Below, one piece after another: positions 17,008 through 26,339 of a stretch of DNA of 64,000 nt. The stretch is from DASVFB01 sp963815965 (GTDB lineage Bacteria > Actinomycetota > Thermoleophilia > Gaiellales > Gaiellaceae), in the NCBI GenBank assembly GCA_963815965.1, contig CAWFIT010000001.1, positions 1 to 64,000 on the forward strand, given 5' to 3'. Each line of letters begins with the position of its first letter. Position 1 is the stretch's first letter. The notes under the pieces were generated by a model. The model was given only the letters and a program-made list of their open reading frames with translations, did not search any database and was not told where the DNA came from. Position numbers and translations under genes: made by a program.

Positions 17008-19869
17008 ATGCAGCGGAAGGTCGTCACGGCGTTGTTCTGCGACGTCATCGGCTCGACGGCGCTCGGCGAGTCGGTCGATCCCGAGGCGCTGCAGGCCGTG
17101 CTCGCGCGCTACTTCGAGTGCATGAGCGAGATCGTCGAGCTGCACGGCGGCACGGTGGAGAAGTTCATCGGCGACGCAGTGATGGCGGTCTTCGGCGTCC
17201 CGGTCGCGCACGAGGACGATGCGCTGCGCGCGTGCCGGGCGGCGGTCGAGATGCGGGAGGCGTTCCCGGACCTCGGGATCGAGGGACGGATCGGGGTGGG
17301 CACGGGTGAGGTCGTGACCGGGAGCGAGGAGCGGCTGGCGACCGGCGACGCGCTGAACGTCGCGGCCCGGCTGCAGCAGGCGGCCGCGCCGGGGGAGGCG
17401 CTGATCGCGGCGACGACGCGCGCGCTGGCTGCCGACGCTGTCGACGTCGAGCCGGTCGAGCCGTTGGTCTTGAAAGGGAAGAAGAGGCCGGTGCCGGCGT
17501 TCAGGCTGCTCGGCGCGCGGGCGTCGGTCGAGCGGCGGCACGACACGACCTTCGTCGGCCGCGAACACGAGCTGGAGCTGATCGCCGAGGCCTGGGGGCG
17601 AGCAGTGGCCGACCAGCGTTGCGAGCTGGTCACGATCGTGGGCGACGCCGGTCTCGGCAAGTCCCGGCTGACCGCGGAGGCGCTCGGCTCGATCGAGACA
17701 CAGACTGTCCGCGGCCGTTGTCTTCCGTACGGGGTCGGGATCACCTATTGGCCGGTCGTCGAAGTGGTGAAGCAACTCGGGGTGCTGCCGTCCGATCCCG
17801 CCGCCGCGGCGGCGATCCGCTCGCTGCTGGGGGAGTCGGAGGCCGGAACCTCGGCGGAGGAGATCGCCTGGGCGTTCCGGAAGCTGCTCGAGGAGCAGGC
17901 GCCGCTCGTGGTCGTGTTCGACGACATCCAGTGGGGCGAGCAGACGTTCCTCGACCTGGTCGAGCATGTCGCGCTGCTCTCCAGCGGTGCCCCGCTCCTG
18001 CTGCTCTGCCTGGCCCGCCCCGAGCTGCTCGACGGCCGGCCCTCGTGGCCGGTTGCCGTGCGGCTCGAGCCGCTCAACGACGGCGACACGGCTCGCTTGA
18101 TCGGATCGGCTGCGCCGGAAGCTGTGCGCGGGAAGATCGCCCGTGCGGCCGGTGGCAACCCGCTCTTCATCGGCGAGATGCTGGCGATGGCGGATGAGAC
18201 TGGGGACGAGGTCGAGGTGCCGGCGACATTGAGGGCGCTGCTGGCGGCCCGCCTCGACCGGCTCGACGCGGCCGAGCGGCGGGTGCTCGAGCGCGGTGCG
18301 GTCGAGGGCGAGGTCTTCCACCGCGGCGCCGTCCAGGCGCTCGCTCCGGAGGAGACCCAGGTCACGCCGCGGCTGGCCGCGCTGGTGCGCCGGGAGCTGA
18401 TCCGACCCGACAAGCCGCATTTCGCGCGCGAGGACGGCTTCCGCTTTCGCCATCTGCTGGTCCGCGACGCCGCCTACGAGGCGCTCCCGAAGTCCTCGCG
18501 TGCGGACATGCACGAGCTGTTTGCGGACTGGCTCGAAGAGCGCGGAGAAGACCTGGTCGAGCTGGACGAGATCCTCGGCTACCACCTCGAGCAGGCCGCC
18601 CGCTACCGGCGCGAGCTCGGCCAGCCGGACGGCACCGTCGCGGAGCGGGCGGGAGTCCGGCTCGCGGCCGCCGGCCGACGGGCGCTCTGGCGCGGCGACG
18701 ACCGGGCCGCCGCCGGGCTGATCGAGCGGGCGCTGGAGCTGACCCGGCCCCTGCGCCTAGACGTAGTGCTCGAGCTCGACCTCGGCGAGGCGATCCTGGG
18801 ACGCTCTCCGGAGGTCGCAGCGACACAGGCCGCCGCCGCCGCCGAGCGGGCAGGATCGGCGGGTGACGAGACTGCCGCGGCACTCGCCCGTGTCGGCGCC
18901 GCCCACTACCGGGTGTTCTTTGCCGACGATCCGGCCATCGACGAGGTGGAGTCGCTCGTGCGAGAGGCAGTGCCGATGCTCGAGCAGACCGACGACCATG
19001 CCGGGCTTGTGCACGCCTGGAGTGCCCTCATCATGGGCGTCCTCAACTGGCGCTGCCACTACGAGGAGTACGCGCAAGCGGCGGAACGGGCACGCCACCA
19101 CGCCCGGTTAGCCGGCCAGCGCAGGTCCGATCTCTTCCGCCTCGATCGCGCGCTCGTCTACGGCCCGCGGCCGGCGGACGAGGCGCTCCGCACGATCGAC
19201 GCGGTAATGCCCGAGAACCCGCACCCCTCGGTGATGCTGATCCGAGCCTGGTTGCTGACCATGCTCGACAGCTCTGACGAAGCGGCACAGCTTGTGAGCG
19301 AGGCCGGTCGGCGATGGCGCGAGCTCAGCGGCGACGACAACGTCGACTTCATGCTCGGCTTCATCGCGCAGACCGTCGGCGACCACGAAAGCGCAGCCGA
19401 GTGCCTCCGCCGATTCTGCGACTTCGCCGAGACGGGCGGCGCGGTCGGCTTCCTCCAGACCTTCGCGCCGCTGCTCGGCCGCTCGCTCTGCAAGCTCGGC
19501 CGCCACGACGAGGCCGAGCCGCTCGCCGAGCTCGGGCGCACTCTCGATAAGACCGCGCAGGACATCTACACGCAAGCACTCTGGCGACAGGTCCAGGCGC
19601 TCGTCCACGCAAGCCGCTACCAACACGCGAAAGCGGAGGCCCTCGCCCACCAGGCGGTCGCCGTCTTGGAACCGACGGACGCGCTGAACATGCAGGGCGA
19701 CGCGCTCTGCGACCTCGCCGAGGTGCTGCACGCCGCCGGCCGAAGCGACGAGGCGACCTCCGCGCTCGAGCAGGCGCTGGAGCGCTACGGGCGCAAGAAG
19801 AACCTCGCGATGGCCGCGCAGGTGCGCGCGCGCCTGGCCGCGCTGCAGGAAGAGCCCGCGTCCGCGTAA
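17008..19869 (+). CDS. class III adenylate cyclase fused to AAA ATPase and TPR domains
   Basis: The 953-residue protein starts with a class III cyclase domain (1-165): metal Asp12 (LFCDVIGST) and Asp56 (KFIGDAVMAVFG), purine-selecting Lys52 and Asp114, and Asn117/Arg121 of GDALNVAARL are all present, so it should make cAMP. A AAA/NACHT-like ATPase follows (about 180-520) with Walker A GDAGLGKS (212-219) and Walker B LVVVFDDIQW (299-308). The C-terminal 400 residues are helical TPR-like repeats. This plan is abundant in mycobacteria and Thermoleophilia, where it is thought to couple protein sensing to cyclase output. The ATG lacks a clear ribosome site. Confidence 0.92.
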   Translation: MQRKVVTALFCDVIGSTALGESVDPEALQAVLARYFECMSEIVELHGGTVEKFIGDAVMAVFGVPVAHEDDALRACRAAVEMREAFPDLGIEGRIGVGTGEVVTGSEERLATGDALNVAARLQQAAAPGEALIAATTRALAADAVDVEPVEPLVLKGKKRPVPAFRLLGARASVERRHDTTFVGREHELELIAEAWGRAVADQRCELVTIVGDAGLGKSRLTAEALGSIETQTVRGRCLPYGVGITYWPVVEVVKQLGVLPSDPAAAAAIRSLLGESEAGTSAEEIAWAFRKLLEEQAPLVVVFDDIQWGEQTFLDLVEHVALLSSGAPLLLLCLARPELLDGRPSWPVAVRLEPLNDGDTARLIGSAAPEAVRGKIARAAGGNPLFIGEMLAMADETGDEVEVPATLRALLAARLDRLDAAERRVLERGAVEGEVFHRGAVQALAPEETQVTPRLAALVRRELIRPDKPHFAREDGFRFRHLLVRDAAYEALPKSSRADMHELFADWLEERGEDLVELDEILGYHLEQAARYRRELGQPDGTVAERAGVRLAAAGRRALWRGDDRAAAGLIERALELTRPLRLDVVLELDLGEAILGRSPEVAATQAAAAAERAGSAGDETAAALARVGAAHYRVFFADDPAIDEVESLVREAVPMLEQTDDHAGLVHAWSALIMGVLNWRCHYEEYAQAAERARHHARLAGQRRSDLFRLDRALVYGPRPADEALRTIDAVMPENPHPSVMLIRAWLLTMLDSSDEAAQLVSEAGRRWRELSGDDNVDFMLGFIAQTVGDHESAAECLRRFCDFAETGGAVGFLQTFAPLLGRSLCKLGRHDEAEPLAELGRTLDKTAQDIYTQALWRQVQALVHASRYQHAKAEALAHQAVAVLEPTDALNMQGDALCDLAEVLHAAGRSDEATSALEQALERYGRKKNLAMAAQVRARLAALQEEPASA

Positions 19870-20069
19870 GCATCCGAGCCGAGCGGCGAATCGACTCGGG
19901 TCAGAGCACTAGCGGGACCGCGGGAATATTGCAGGGGCTCTCAATGTTGTCACCAGAGGCAACTAGCGCAGCCGAGAGGAGGTTCAAATCCTTCGACTGC
20001 CCCCTCCCTACAACGAGAGGCGGTCGCGGCGGCCGCCGAACCGGGCGCAAAACACGCGCGGTCTCTTCT

Positions 20070-20954
20070 TCAGTAGCGGTCGCTCGTGTCCGCAGCGATC
20101 GGCTGGTTCTCGGTGGCGGCCCAGCTGGCGAGTAGGTTCAGGCCCTCGTCGCTCTTCGATCCGATCTCTGCGGTGAACGCGAACATCACGAGGTCTGGGT
20201 CGGCGGCGAACGTCATTCCCTCGTAGGTGAGCTCGAGCTGCCCGACCAGCGGATGGTGGAGTCGCTTGATGCCGGTGTCGTGGGTGCCGACGTCGTGCCG
20301 TGCCCAGCGGACGCGGAAGTCCTCGCTTTGCGTCGAGAGCTCCCCGATCAGGTTCGTCAGGTCCGGGTCGTGCGGGTTGCGGCCCGCCTCTGCCCGCAGG
20401 ACGGCGACGGAGTTGTCGGCGGTTTGCTCCCAGTCGACGAAGAAGGTGGTCGCGCGTGGGTCGAGGAAGCAGAACCGGGCGGTGTTCGCGGGGCGGCGCG
20501 GGTTGGCGAGGATTTCGGAGTAGAGCGCCTCGCCGAGCTTGTTCGTGGCGAGGATGTCCATGCGGCCGTTGCGGATGTACGCGGGCGCGTCGATGCGGTC
20601 GAGCAGCCGCTGCACGCCGGGCCGGATTGTCTGCGGCGTGGTGCGGCGGCGGCGCGTTCGCGGAGCGGGTTGCTGTGCCCGCGCGAGGTCGAACAGGTGG
20701 ACGCGTTCGGCGTCGTCGAGTTGCAGCGCTCGTGAGAGCGCCTCGAGGACGGTGTCGGAGACGCCGGAGGCGTCGCCGCGTTCGAGCTTGGTGTAGTAGG
20801 CGATGCTGACGCCGGCGAGCGACGCGACCTCCTCGCGCCGCAAGCCGGGAACGCGACGTAGGCCGCTACCGAATGTACGAACGCCTGCCTGTGCCGGCGT
20901 GATCCGGGCTCGCCGTGAGGTGAGGAATTCCTGGATTTCCCGCTTGGTGTCCAC
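20070..20954 (-). CDS. XRE-family regulator with MmyB-like ligand-binding domain
   Basis: Residues 30-80 form an HTH_XRE domain (LRREEVASLAGVSIAYYTKL, then ERGDASGVSDTVLEALSRAL). Residues 105-270 match the MmyB-like domain, with YIRNGRMDILATNKLGEALY and NTARFCFLDPRA. Such regulators usually repress a divergent operon and respond to fatty-acid-like or redox ligands. The neighbouring dehydrogenase/aldo-keto reductase operon starts 182 bp away on the other strand and is the probable target. The start is GTG. Confidence 0.9.
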   Translation of the reverse strand: MDTKREIQEFLTSRRARITPAQAGVRTFGSGLRRVPGLRREEVASLAGVSIAYYTKLERGDASGVSDTVLEALSRALQLDDAERVHLFDLARAQQPAPRTRRRRTTPQTIRPGVQRLLDRIDAPAYIRNGRMDILATNKLGEALYSEILANPRRPANTARFCFLDPRATTFFVDWEQTADNSVAVLRAEAGRNPHDPDLTNLIGELSTQSEDFRVRWARHDVGTHDTGIKRLHHPLVGQLELTYEGMTFAADPDLVMFAFTAEIGSKSDEGLNLLASWAATENQPIAADTSDRY

Positions 20955-21136
20955 GAGGTGAAGGTAGCTCCGGTCGGGCGATGGTGAGGGGTACCGCGGG
21001 TAGCCCCATCACGGGGTCCGTCAGATCGGTTGTGCCCGTGCGATTGTGGGACACACGGAATGTGGCTGCTGCCGCACCGAACGATCCAGCGCCATAGCCC
21101 GATTCCGCTTCGTCTTCCGATCGGAGGGATCCGCCT

Positions 21137-22165
21137 ATGCGCGCAACACTGATGTACGGAGCCGGTGATGTCCGGGTCGAAGACGTTCCCGACGCACGGC
21201 TGATCGAGCCGACGGACGCGCTGGTGCGCGTGACACGCGCCGCGATCTGCGGCAGCGACCTGTGGCCGTACAAGTCGATGCCGCACGACGACGCCGGCCG
21301 CCGGATCGGGCACGAGTTCATCGGCGTCGTCGACGCCGTCGGCTCCGACGTCGCAACGATCAAGGCCGGCGATCTGGTCGTCTCGCCGTTCCTCTGGTCG
21401 GACGGCAGCTGCGTCTTCTGTCGGGAAGGGCTGCAGAGCGAGTGTCTGCACGGTGGCAGGTACGGCTTCGGCGACGTCGACGGCGGCCAGGGCGAGGCGG
21501 TGCGCGTCCCGCAGGCGGACGGCACGCTGGTCGTGCTCCCGGTCGGCGAAGACGAGGAGCTGATGCCGTCGCTGCTGACGCTCGCGGACGTGATGGGGAC
21601 CGGCTATCACGCGGCGCTCGCGGCGAAGGCCGGACCGGGCAAGACCGTCGCCGTCGTCGGCGACGGCGCCGTCGGCCTGTGCGGTGTGATCGCCGCCAAG
21701 CGTCTCGGCGCGGAGCGGATCATCCTGCTCGGCAACAATCCCGACCGGATCGCGCTCGGGCAGGAGTTCGGCGCGACCGACGTCGTGCGCGAACGAGGCG
21801 ACGAAGCAGTCGAGCGCGTCCGCGAACTGACGCAGCACGGCGCGCACTCGGTGCTCGAGTGCGTCGGCCTCGAGCAGGCGGTCGAGACGGCGCTTGCGAT
21901 CGCGCGTCCCGGCGGTGCGATCGGTCGCGTCGGGGTGCCCGAGCACGACACGACGCCCACCGGCGTCGCATTCTGGAAGAACGCGTCGATGGCGGGCGGA
22001 CCGGCTCCTGTACGCGCCTACATCGAGGAGCTACTGCCGGACGTGCTCGAGGGCCGCATCGAACCGGGACGCGTCTTCGACCGCACCGGCTCGATCGAGG
22101 ACGTACCGGACGGCTACCGCGCGATGAACGACCGCGAGGTCCTCAAGTTCCAGATCAAGCCCTAG
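21137..22165 (+). CDS. zinc-dependent alcohol dehydrogenase
   Basis: The 342-residue MDR enzyme has the catalytic zinc ligands in AAICGSDLWPY (Cys38) and GHEFIGVV (His/Glu near 59-60). The structural zinc lobe reads SDGSCVFCREGLQSEC: three cysteines remain and the first of the usual four is Asp, which can also bind zinc. The Rossmann motif is VAVVGDGAVGLCG (about 172-184). It oxidises an alcohol or reduces an aldehyde with NAD(P). It is first in an operon with two aldo-keto reductases and a carboxymuconolactone decarboxylase-like protein, divergent from the XRE regulator. Confidence 0.92.
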   Translation: MRATLMYGAGDVRVEDVPDARLIEPTDALVRVTRAAICGSDLWPYKSMPHDDAGRRIGHEFIGVVDAVGSDVATIKAGDLVVSPFLWSDGSCVFCREGLQSECLHGGRYGFGDVDGGQGEAVRVPQADGTLVVLPVGEDEELMPSLLTLADVMGTGYHAALAAKAGPGKTVAVVGDGAVGLCGVIAAKRLGAERIILLGNNPDRIALGQEFGATDVVRERGDEAVERVRELTQHGAHSVLECVGLEQAVETALAIARPGGAIGRVGVPEHDTTPTGVAFWKNASMAGGPAPVRAYIEELLPDVLEGRIEPGRVFDRTGSIEDVPDGYRAMNDREVLKFQIKP

Positions 22166-22175
22166 AAGGAGGCGA

Positions 22176-23036
22176 ATGAGCACTATCAGCATTCCAACGG
22201 TGACCTTGAGTACTGACGTCGAGATGCCCGTCCTTGGCTTCGGCGTCTTCCAGGTTCCACCCGAGGACACCGAGCGGGTCGTCGTCGACGCATTCGCCGC
22301 CGGCTACCGCTCGCTCGACACCGCCGCCGCCTACCGAAACGAGAAAGCAGTCGGCCGAGCAATCGCAACGAGCGGCATCCCCCGCGACGAGCTGTTCGTC
22401 ACAACCAAGCTGTGGATCCAGGACGCCGGCGAAGAACCCGCCAATCACGCCTTCAACCTCTCCCTCGAGCGGCTCGGGCTCGACTACCTCGACCTGTACC
22501 TGATCCACCAGCCCTTCGGCGACTACTACGGCGCCTGGCGCGCCATGCAGCGGCTGCAACACGACGGTCTGATCCGCGCCATCGGCGTCGCGAACTTCTA
22601 CCTCGACCGGCTCGTCGACCTGATCGACCACAACGAGATCAAGCCGGCCGTCAACCAGATCGAGTGCCACCCCTTCTTCCAGCGCACCGCCGACCAACAG
22701 CTGATGCGCGAGCGAGGCGTGCAGATCGAGTCATGGGGGCCGTTCGCAGAAGGCCGCAACAACCTGTTCACCGACTCCACCCTCTCCGAGATCGCCGCCG
22801 CGTACAGCAAGTCCGTCGCGCAGGTCGTCCTGCGCTGGCTCACCCAGCGCAACGTCGTCGTCATCCCGAAATCGGTTCGGCCGGAGCGCATGCGCGAGAA
22901 CATCGACATCTTCGACTTCGACCTCACCGACGACGAAATGGCACGCATCGCCGCCCTCGACACCGGCACGTCGCTGTTCTTCGACCACCACGACCCCGCG
23001 CAGGTCAGCCGACTGGGAACGGCGCGCATCGACTGA
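22176..23036 (+). CDS. aldo/keto reductase (2,5-diketo-D-gluconate reductase type)
   Basis: The 286-residue TIM-barrel enzyme has the catalytic tetrad: Asp in YRSLDTAAAY, Tyr in AAYRNE, Lys in VTTKLW and His in YLIHQP. The NADPH-binding end has VVIPKSVRPERM. It reduces carbonyl compounds with NADPH. The start has AAGGAGG, 10 bp after the dehydrogenase. Its stop overlaps the next ATG (TGATG), showing tight coupling. The tail LFFDHHDPAQVSRLG is typical of bacterial AKR5-like members. Confidence 0.93.
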   Translation: MSTISIPTVTLSTDVEMPVLGFGVFQVPPEDTERVVVDAFAAGYRSLDTAAAYRNEKAVGRAIATSGIPRDELFVTTKLWIQDAGEEPANHAFNLSLERLGLDYLDLYLIHQPFGDYYGAWRAMQRLQHDGLIRAIGVANFYLDRLVDLIDHNEIKPAVNQIECHPFFQRTADQQLMRERGVQIESWGPFAEGRNNLFTDSTLSEIAAAYSKSVAQVVLRWLTQRNVVVIPKSVRPERMRENIDIFDFDLTDDEMARIAALDTGTSLFFDHHDPAQVSRLGTARID

Positions 23037-23359
23037 TGGCCGAGAACGACACCCCGACACGCGCCCAACAACTGATCGGCGACTTCGCGCCCAAGCTCGT
23101 CTCCCTCACAGACGACGTCTTGTTCGGCGACATCTGGGAACGCACCGAGCTCTCACCACGAGACCGCAGCCTGATCACCGTCGCCGCGCTGATCACCGCC
23201 GGCAACACCGAACAGCTCCCCGGCCACCTCGAAAGAGCGCGACAGAACGGACTGAGCGAGGACGAGCTGAAGGAAGTGATCATCCACCTCGCGTTCTACG
23301 CCGGCTGGCCCAGAGCGATGTCAGCCGTCAAGGTCACGAAGCAAGCCTTCGAGAGCTAG
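23036..23359 (+). CDS. carboxymuconolactone decarboxylase family protein
   Basis: The 107-residue protein is a single CMD/AhpD-fold domain: FGDIWERTELSPRDRSLITV, then AALITAGNTEQLPGHLERAR and EVIIHLAFYAGWP. The catalytic CxxC of AhpD is absent; the Glu/His pair near EQLPGHL resembles gamma-carboxymuconolactone decarboxylase-like members. Small CMD proteins are often co-transcribed with aldo-keto reductases, as here, where it sits between two of them. Its ATG overlaps the previous stop by one base. Confidence 0.92.
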   Translation: MAENDTPTRAQQLIGDFAPKLVSLTDDVLFGDIWERTELSPRDRSLITVAALITAGNTEQLPGHLERARQNGLSEDELKEVIIHLAFYAGWPRAMSAVKVTKQAFES

Positions 23360-23370
23360 GAGTGACCGGA

Positions 23371-24351
23371 ATGCAGAAGCGCACACTCGGCCAGAACCTG
23401 GAAGTCTCCGCGCTTGGGCTCGGCTGCATGGGCATGAGCCAGAGCTTCCCGCCGATCCCCGATCGGAACGACTCGATCGCGCTCATCCGTGTGGCCGTCG
23501 ATCGCGGCGTGACCTTCTTCGATACCGCACAGGTCTACGGCCCGTTCGACAACGAGGAGCTCGTCGGCGAAGCGCTCGAGCCGGTCCGCGACCAGGCCGT
23601 GATCGCGACCAAATTCGGCTTCGAGCTCTCCACCGGCGTCTCGACCGGAACCGACAGCCGCCCGGAGACGATCCGCTCGAGTGTCGACGATTCGCTGCGA
23701 CGCCTCCGCACCGACCGAATCGACCTGCTCTACCAACACCGCGTCGATCCGAACGTCCCGATCGAAGACGTCGCCGGCACCGTCAAGGAACTGATCGAGC
23801 AAGGCAAGGTCAAGCACTTCGGCCTCTCCGAAGCAGGCGTTCAAAACATCCGCCGCGCGCACGCAGTTCAGCCCGTCACAGCGCTGCAGAGCGAATACTC
23901 GCTCTGGTGGCGCGAGCCGGAGGAGCAGATCCTCCCCACCCTCGAGGAGCTCGGAATCGGCTTCGTGCCCTTCAGCCCGCTCGGCAAAGGCTTCTTGACA
24001 GGCGCGATCGCCGAGAACACCCAGTTCGAGAGCGGCGACTTCCGCAACACGATCCCCCGCTTCACCGATCCGGACGCCCGCCGTGCGAATCTCGCCTTTG
24101 TCGAGCTCGTGCGCACGCTGGCGGAGCGAAAGGGCGCGACTCCCGCGCAAGTCGCGCTTGCGTGGGTGCTCGCGCAGAAGCCGTGGATCGTCCCGATCCC
24201 GGGCACGACCAAGCAGCACCGGCTCGAGGAGAACCTCGCCGCCGCGGAGCTCGCGCTGACCGAGGACGACGTGCGCGCGCTCGACGAGGCGCCGATCGTG
24301 GCCCAGGGCGCGCGCTACTCCGAGGCGAACCAGCGAATGATCGACCGCTGA
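23371..24351 (+). CDS. aldo/keto reductase (AKR13/YakC-like)
   Basis: ATG 23371 was chosen because AGGAG lies eight bases upstream; GTG 23362 is in frame but nearer the SD. The 326-residue protein starts KRTLGQNLEVSALGLGCMGM and has the catalytic residues Asp (TFFDTAQVYGP), Tyr, Lys (IATKFGFE) and His (LYQHRVDP). The NADPH end is VPIPGTTKQHRLEENL. It differs from the first reductase of the operon in subfamily, so the two probably act on different carbonyls. It is the last gene of the operon. Confidence 0.92.
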   Translation: MQKRTLGQNLEVSALGLGCMGMSQSFPPIPDRNDSIALIRVAVDRGVTFFDTAQVYGPFDNEELVGEALEPVRDQAVIATKFGFELSTGVSTGTDSRPETIRSSVDDSLRRLRTDRIDLLYQHRVDPNVPIEDVAGTVKELIEQGKVKHFGLSEAGVQNIRRAHAVQPVTALQSEYSLWWREPEEQILPTLEELGIGFVPFSPLGKGFLTGAIAENTQFESGDFRNTIPRFTDPDARRANLAFVELVRTLAERKGATPAQVALAWVLAQKPWIVPIPGTTKQHRLEENLAAAELALTEDDVRALDEAPIVAQGARYSEANQRMIDR

Positions 24352-24457
24352 GGCGAGGTCGCACCAGGGTCGCACGGCAGCGCAGGTCGTACCGCGGCGA
24401 CCCGGTGAGCTCGCCCGCTGCGTACAGTCGAACGTGCCCGGCCGGGTGGAGAGGGCC

Positions 24458-24886
24458 TTATCTAATCCACCAGGTGCCGGTTAACAGGTCCGCTCTTAGC
24501 TTGCACTTGTCGGCCCGCACGGGTCGCAGCGTCAGGGTGCGCGGCGGGCGGTGTCCGTATCCGATGGTGCTCCAGCTGTACACACCTTTCGTCGGGCACA
24601 GGCCCCAATAGGTTTGGATCGTGAGGTGGTGACCGTCGACGACGAAGTGTGCTCGGAACGGGGCACCGCCACCACAATCGCTGTCCAAGGAGGCGACGAA
24701 GATGTGATTTCCCGGCGTGACAAATAAGCACCAAAGGCGAGGCATGACGTGCTTGCCGGTGATCATGCGGTGCCAAACACCGGTGAGCGCCCCTGGCACG
24801 CGGCTGGATGTCCCTGAAGAGGCCGCGCCGCCTGTGACTGCAACCGCTGCGACGATCGCAGCTGTACAGATCGTGCGCCCGAACAT
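24458..24886 (-). CDS. secreted hypothetical protein
   Basis: Starting at ATG 24886, the 142-residue protein has a signal peptide (MFGRTICTAAIVAAVAVTGG, cleaved near AAS-SGT) and a small beta-rich domain with four cysteines (RLWCLFV, SDCGGG, GLCPTKG, ADKCKL) that may form two disulfides. The motif GVWHRMITGKHV near the mature start and GTWWIR at the end resemble lipocalin-like folds seen in Thermoleophilia exported proteins. No operon partner; the function is unknown. An upstream in-frame start would place the signal peptide internally. Confidence 0.65.
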   Translation of the reverse strand: MFGRTICTAAIVAAVAVTGGAASSGTSSRVPGALTGVWHRMITGKHVMPRLWCLFVTPGNHIFVASLDSDCGGGAPFRAHFVVDGHHLTIQTYWGLCPTKGVYSWSTIGYGHRPPRTLTLRPVRADKCKLRADLLTGTWWIR

Positions 24887-25062
24887 CGCGACGACTCTAC
24901 GCTCCGTCTGTGATCCCGCCGAGATCACGTGCAATGAATTCGTGACTTCATCGCGTCCCACGCCTGCCAACGTCGGCGGTGATGGCGATGTTCTTGCTTG
25001 CGTCAAGCGCGACGTAGTCGGTCACGTTGCTACCCGTTCCAGACTCGATGGCCGCTGCCCAG

Positions 25063-26175
25063 TTAGTTCGCGGGCGTGATCATGCCGAGCAGGCCGCGGA
25101 CGTCTTCCTCGGACTCGTCGTGCCAGGTATGCGGACCCGAGGTGAAGTAGAGCGCTTCCTTGGGCCCGGCCGACCCCCCGTTGCCGAACTCGAGCCCCCA
25201 GAGGCCGTTGACCTCGATGTTCTTTTGATCGGGCGTCCGCAGTGCGCCCCGATAGACCCACCGCTTCCGGGTGCGCTCCTGGTAGACACCGATACGGCCG
25301 TCCCCGAAGTTGCCGACAAGTAGATCGCCTCCGAACTTCCCGAAAGTGGGCGGCGCGAGCGCGACGTCGACCGGTTCGTTCAGCGGGCCCATCCGTCCAA
25401 CCCGCGCGAGCAACTTCCCTTTCAGGCTGAAGACGTCCACGTACCCGCCGCTCGGTGAGTCGTTGCCGTTGGGCGGGGCCGGCGAAGCGTAGGTGACGAA
25501 GATCCGCGCGCCGATGGCCTGGATCCCGAACTCGTTGTACCAGGCAGGGATCTTTTTATCGACGAAGGCGCCCTTCCACCTGATCGGGCGCCAGTTGGCA
25601 TCGAAGACGTCAACGCGCCCGTGGTGGAAGTCGGCCGCGTAGAGGTACCTCGAGCCGTCTGGCGCCGTCGCCTGGGCGAGCCCGCGATAGACGGCCCCCC
25701 GGTGAGAGTTGTCGACCGCGACCTCCGTCGCGTTGGAGCCCTCCGCCGGAACGCTTCCAGCCCAGCCACGGATCTTCCCGTCCTCGCAAGCGTAGATGAA
25801 GCGCGCGGGCGCCGAGGCCGCGCCGGCCGTCACGACGAACCCGGAAGTGCTGTTGAAGACGACTCCGGTCGGACCTCCGGCCACCGTCACCACACGCGCC
25901 AGCTTCCGCCCCGTCCCGTCGTAGAGCGTGCTCGTCTCGGTGGCCTCGTTGGCCACCCACCAGGGACCCGTCTCGCTCGCGGCAAGGCCCCAAGCGTTGA
26001 CGAGGTTCGAGTCTAACGTGGTGCCGGAGAGAGAGCCGTCCGAGACCAGACCGCGAACGACGAACGCGTTCACGCCGGTAACGCGGTGAGCGGACGAGGC
26101 CGGCGCCACTGTGCCGAGGACCACCCCGAGGGCGAACGCAGAGATCCAGAGGCAACGGTTCCTCGCCACGAGCAC
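25063..26175 (-). CDS. TIGR03118 family secreted beta-propeller protein
   Basis: The 370-residue protein has a signal peptide (LWISAFALGVVLGTVAPASS) and the TIGR03118 hallmarks: DSNLVNAWGLAASETGPWWV, ETSTLYDGTG, NPTGVVFN-like (GGPTGVVFNST), FIYACEDGKIRGW, YLYAADFHHGRVDVFD and NGLWGLEFGNGG near the end. The repeats suggest a six-bladed NHL-like propeller. The family is exported and of unknown function. It is monocistronic, facing away from the GH3 gene. It is unrelated in sequence to the BNR protein at 37025. Confidence 0.9.
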   Translation of the reverse strand: MLVARNRCLWISAFALGVVLGTVAPASSAHRVTGVNAFVVRGLVSDGSLSGTTLDSNLVNAWGLAASETGPWWVANEATETSTLYDGTGRKLARVVTVAGGPTGVVFNSTSGFVVTAGAASAPARFIYACEDGKIRGWAGSVPAEGSNATEVAVDNSHRGAVYRGLAQATAPDGSRYLYAADFHHGRVDVFDANWRPIRWKGAFVDKKIPAWYNEFGIQAIGARIFVTYASPAPPNGNDSPSGGYVDVFSLKGKLLARVGRMGPLNEPVDVALAPPTFGKFGGDLLVGNFGDGRIGVYQERTRKRWVYRGALRTPDQKNIEVNGLWGLEFGNGGSAGPKEALYFTSGPHTWHDESEEDVRGLLGMITPAN

Positions 26176-26339
26176 AATCGTCGCACAGCTGATCGCCGTT
26201 GAAAAGCGCCATCTCCAGAGCTACCGCCCCGGCCGGAGCAAACACACGCTCGTCGTTTCCGACCAGGCGATGCAACTATGAGATGCCAACGATCAGGCTC
26301 GGCTGAAGCCGTACCGGGACCGGCTGCTTCGTGGTGACC

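Noticed and set aside
16633..18585. Long open frame on the minus strand opposite the cyclase gene
   Set aside because: It is a shadow of the high-GC coding strand: its protein has no recognisable motifs, while the plus-strand frame has every cyclase and ATPase motif.
19940..20012. A tRNA near the end of the cyclase gene, from the T-arm-like GGAGG-TTCAAAT-CCTTC
   Set aside because: The T arm forms, but no D arm with GG, no anticodon stem and no full acceptor pairing could be found; it may be another 3' fragment, though nothing else supports it.
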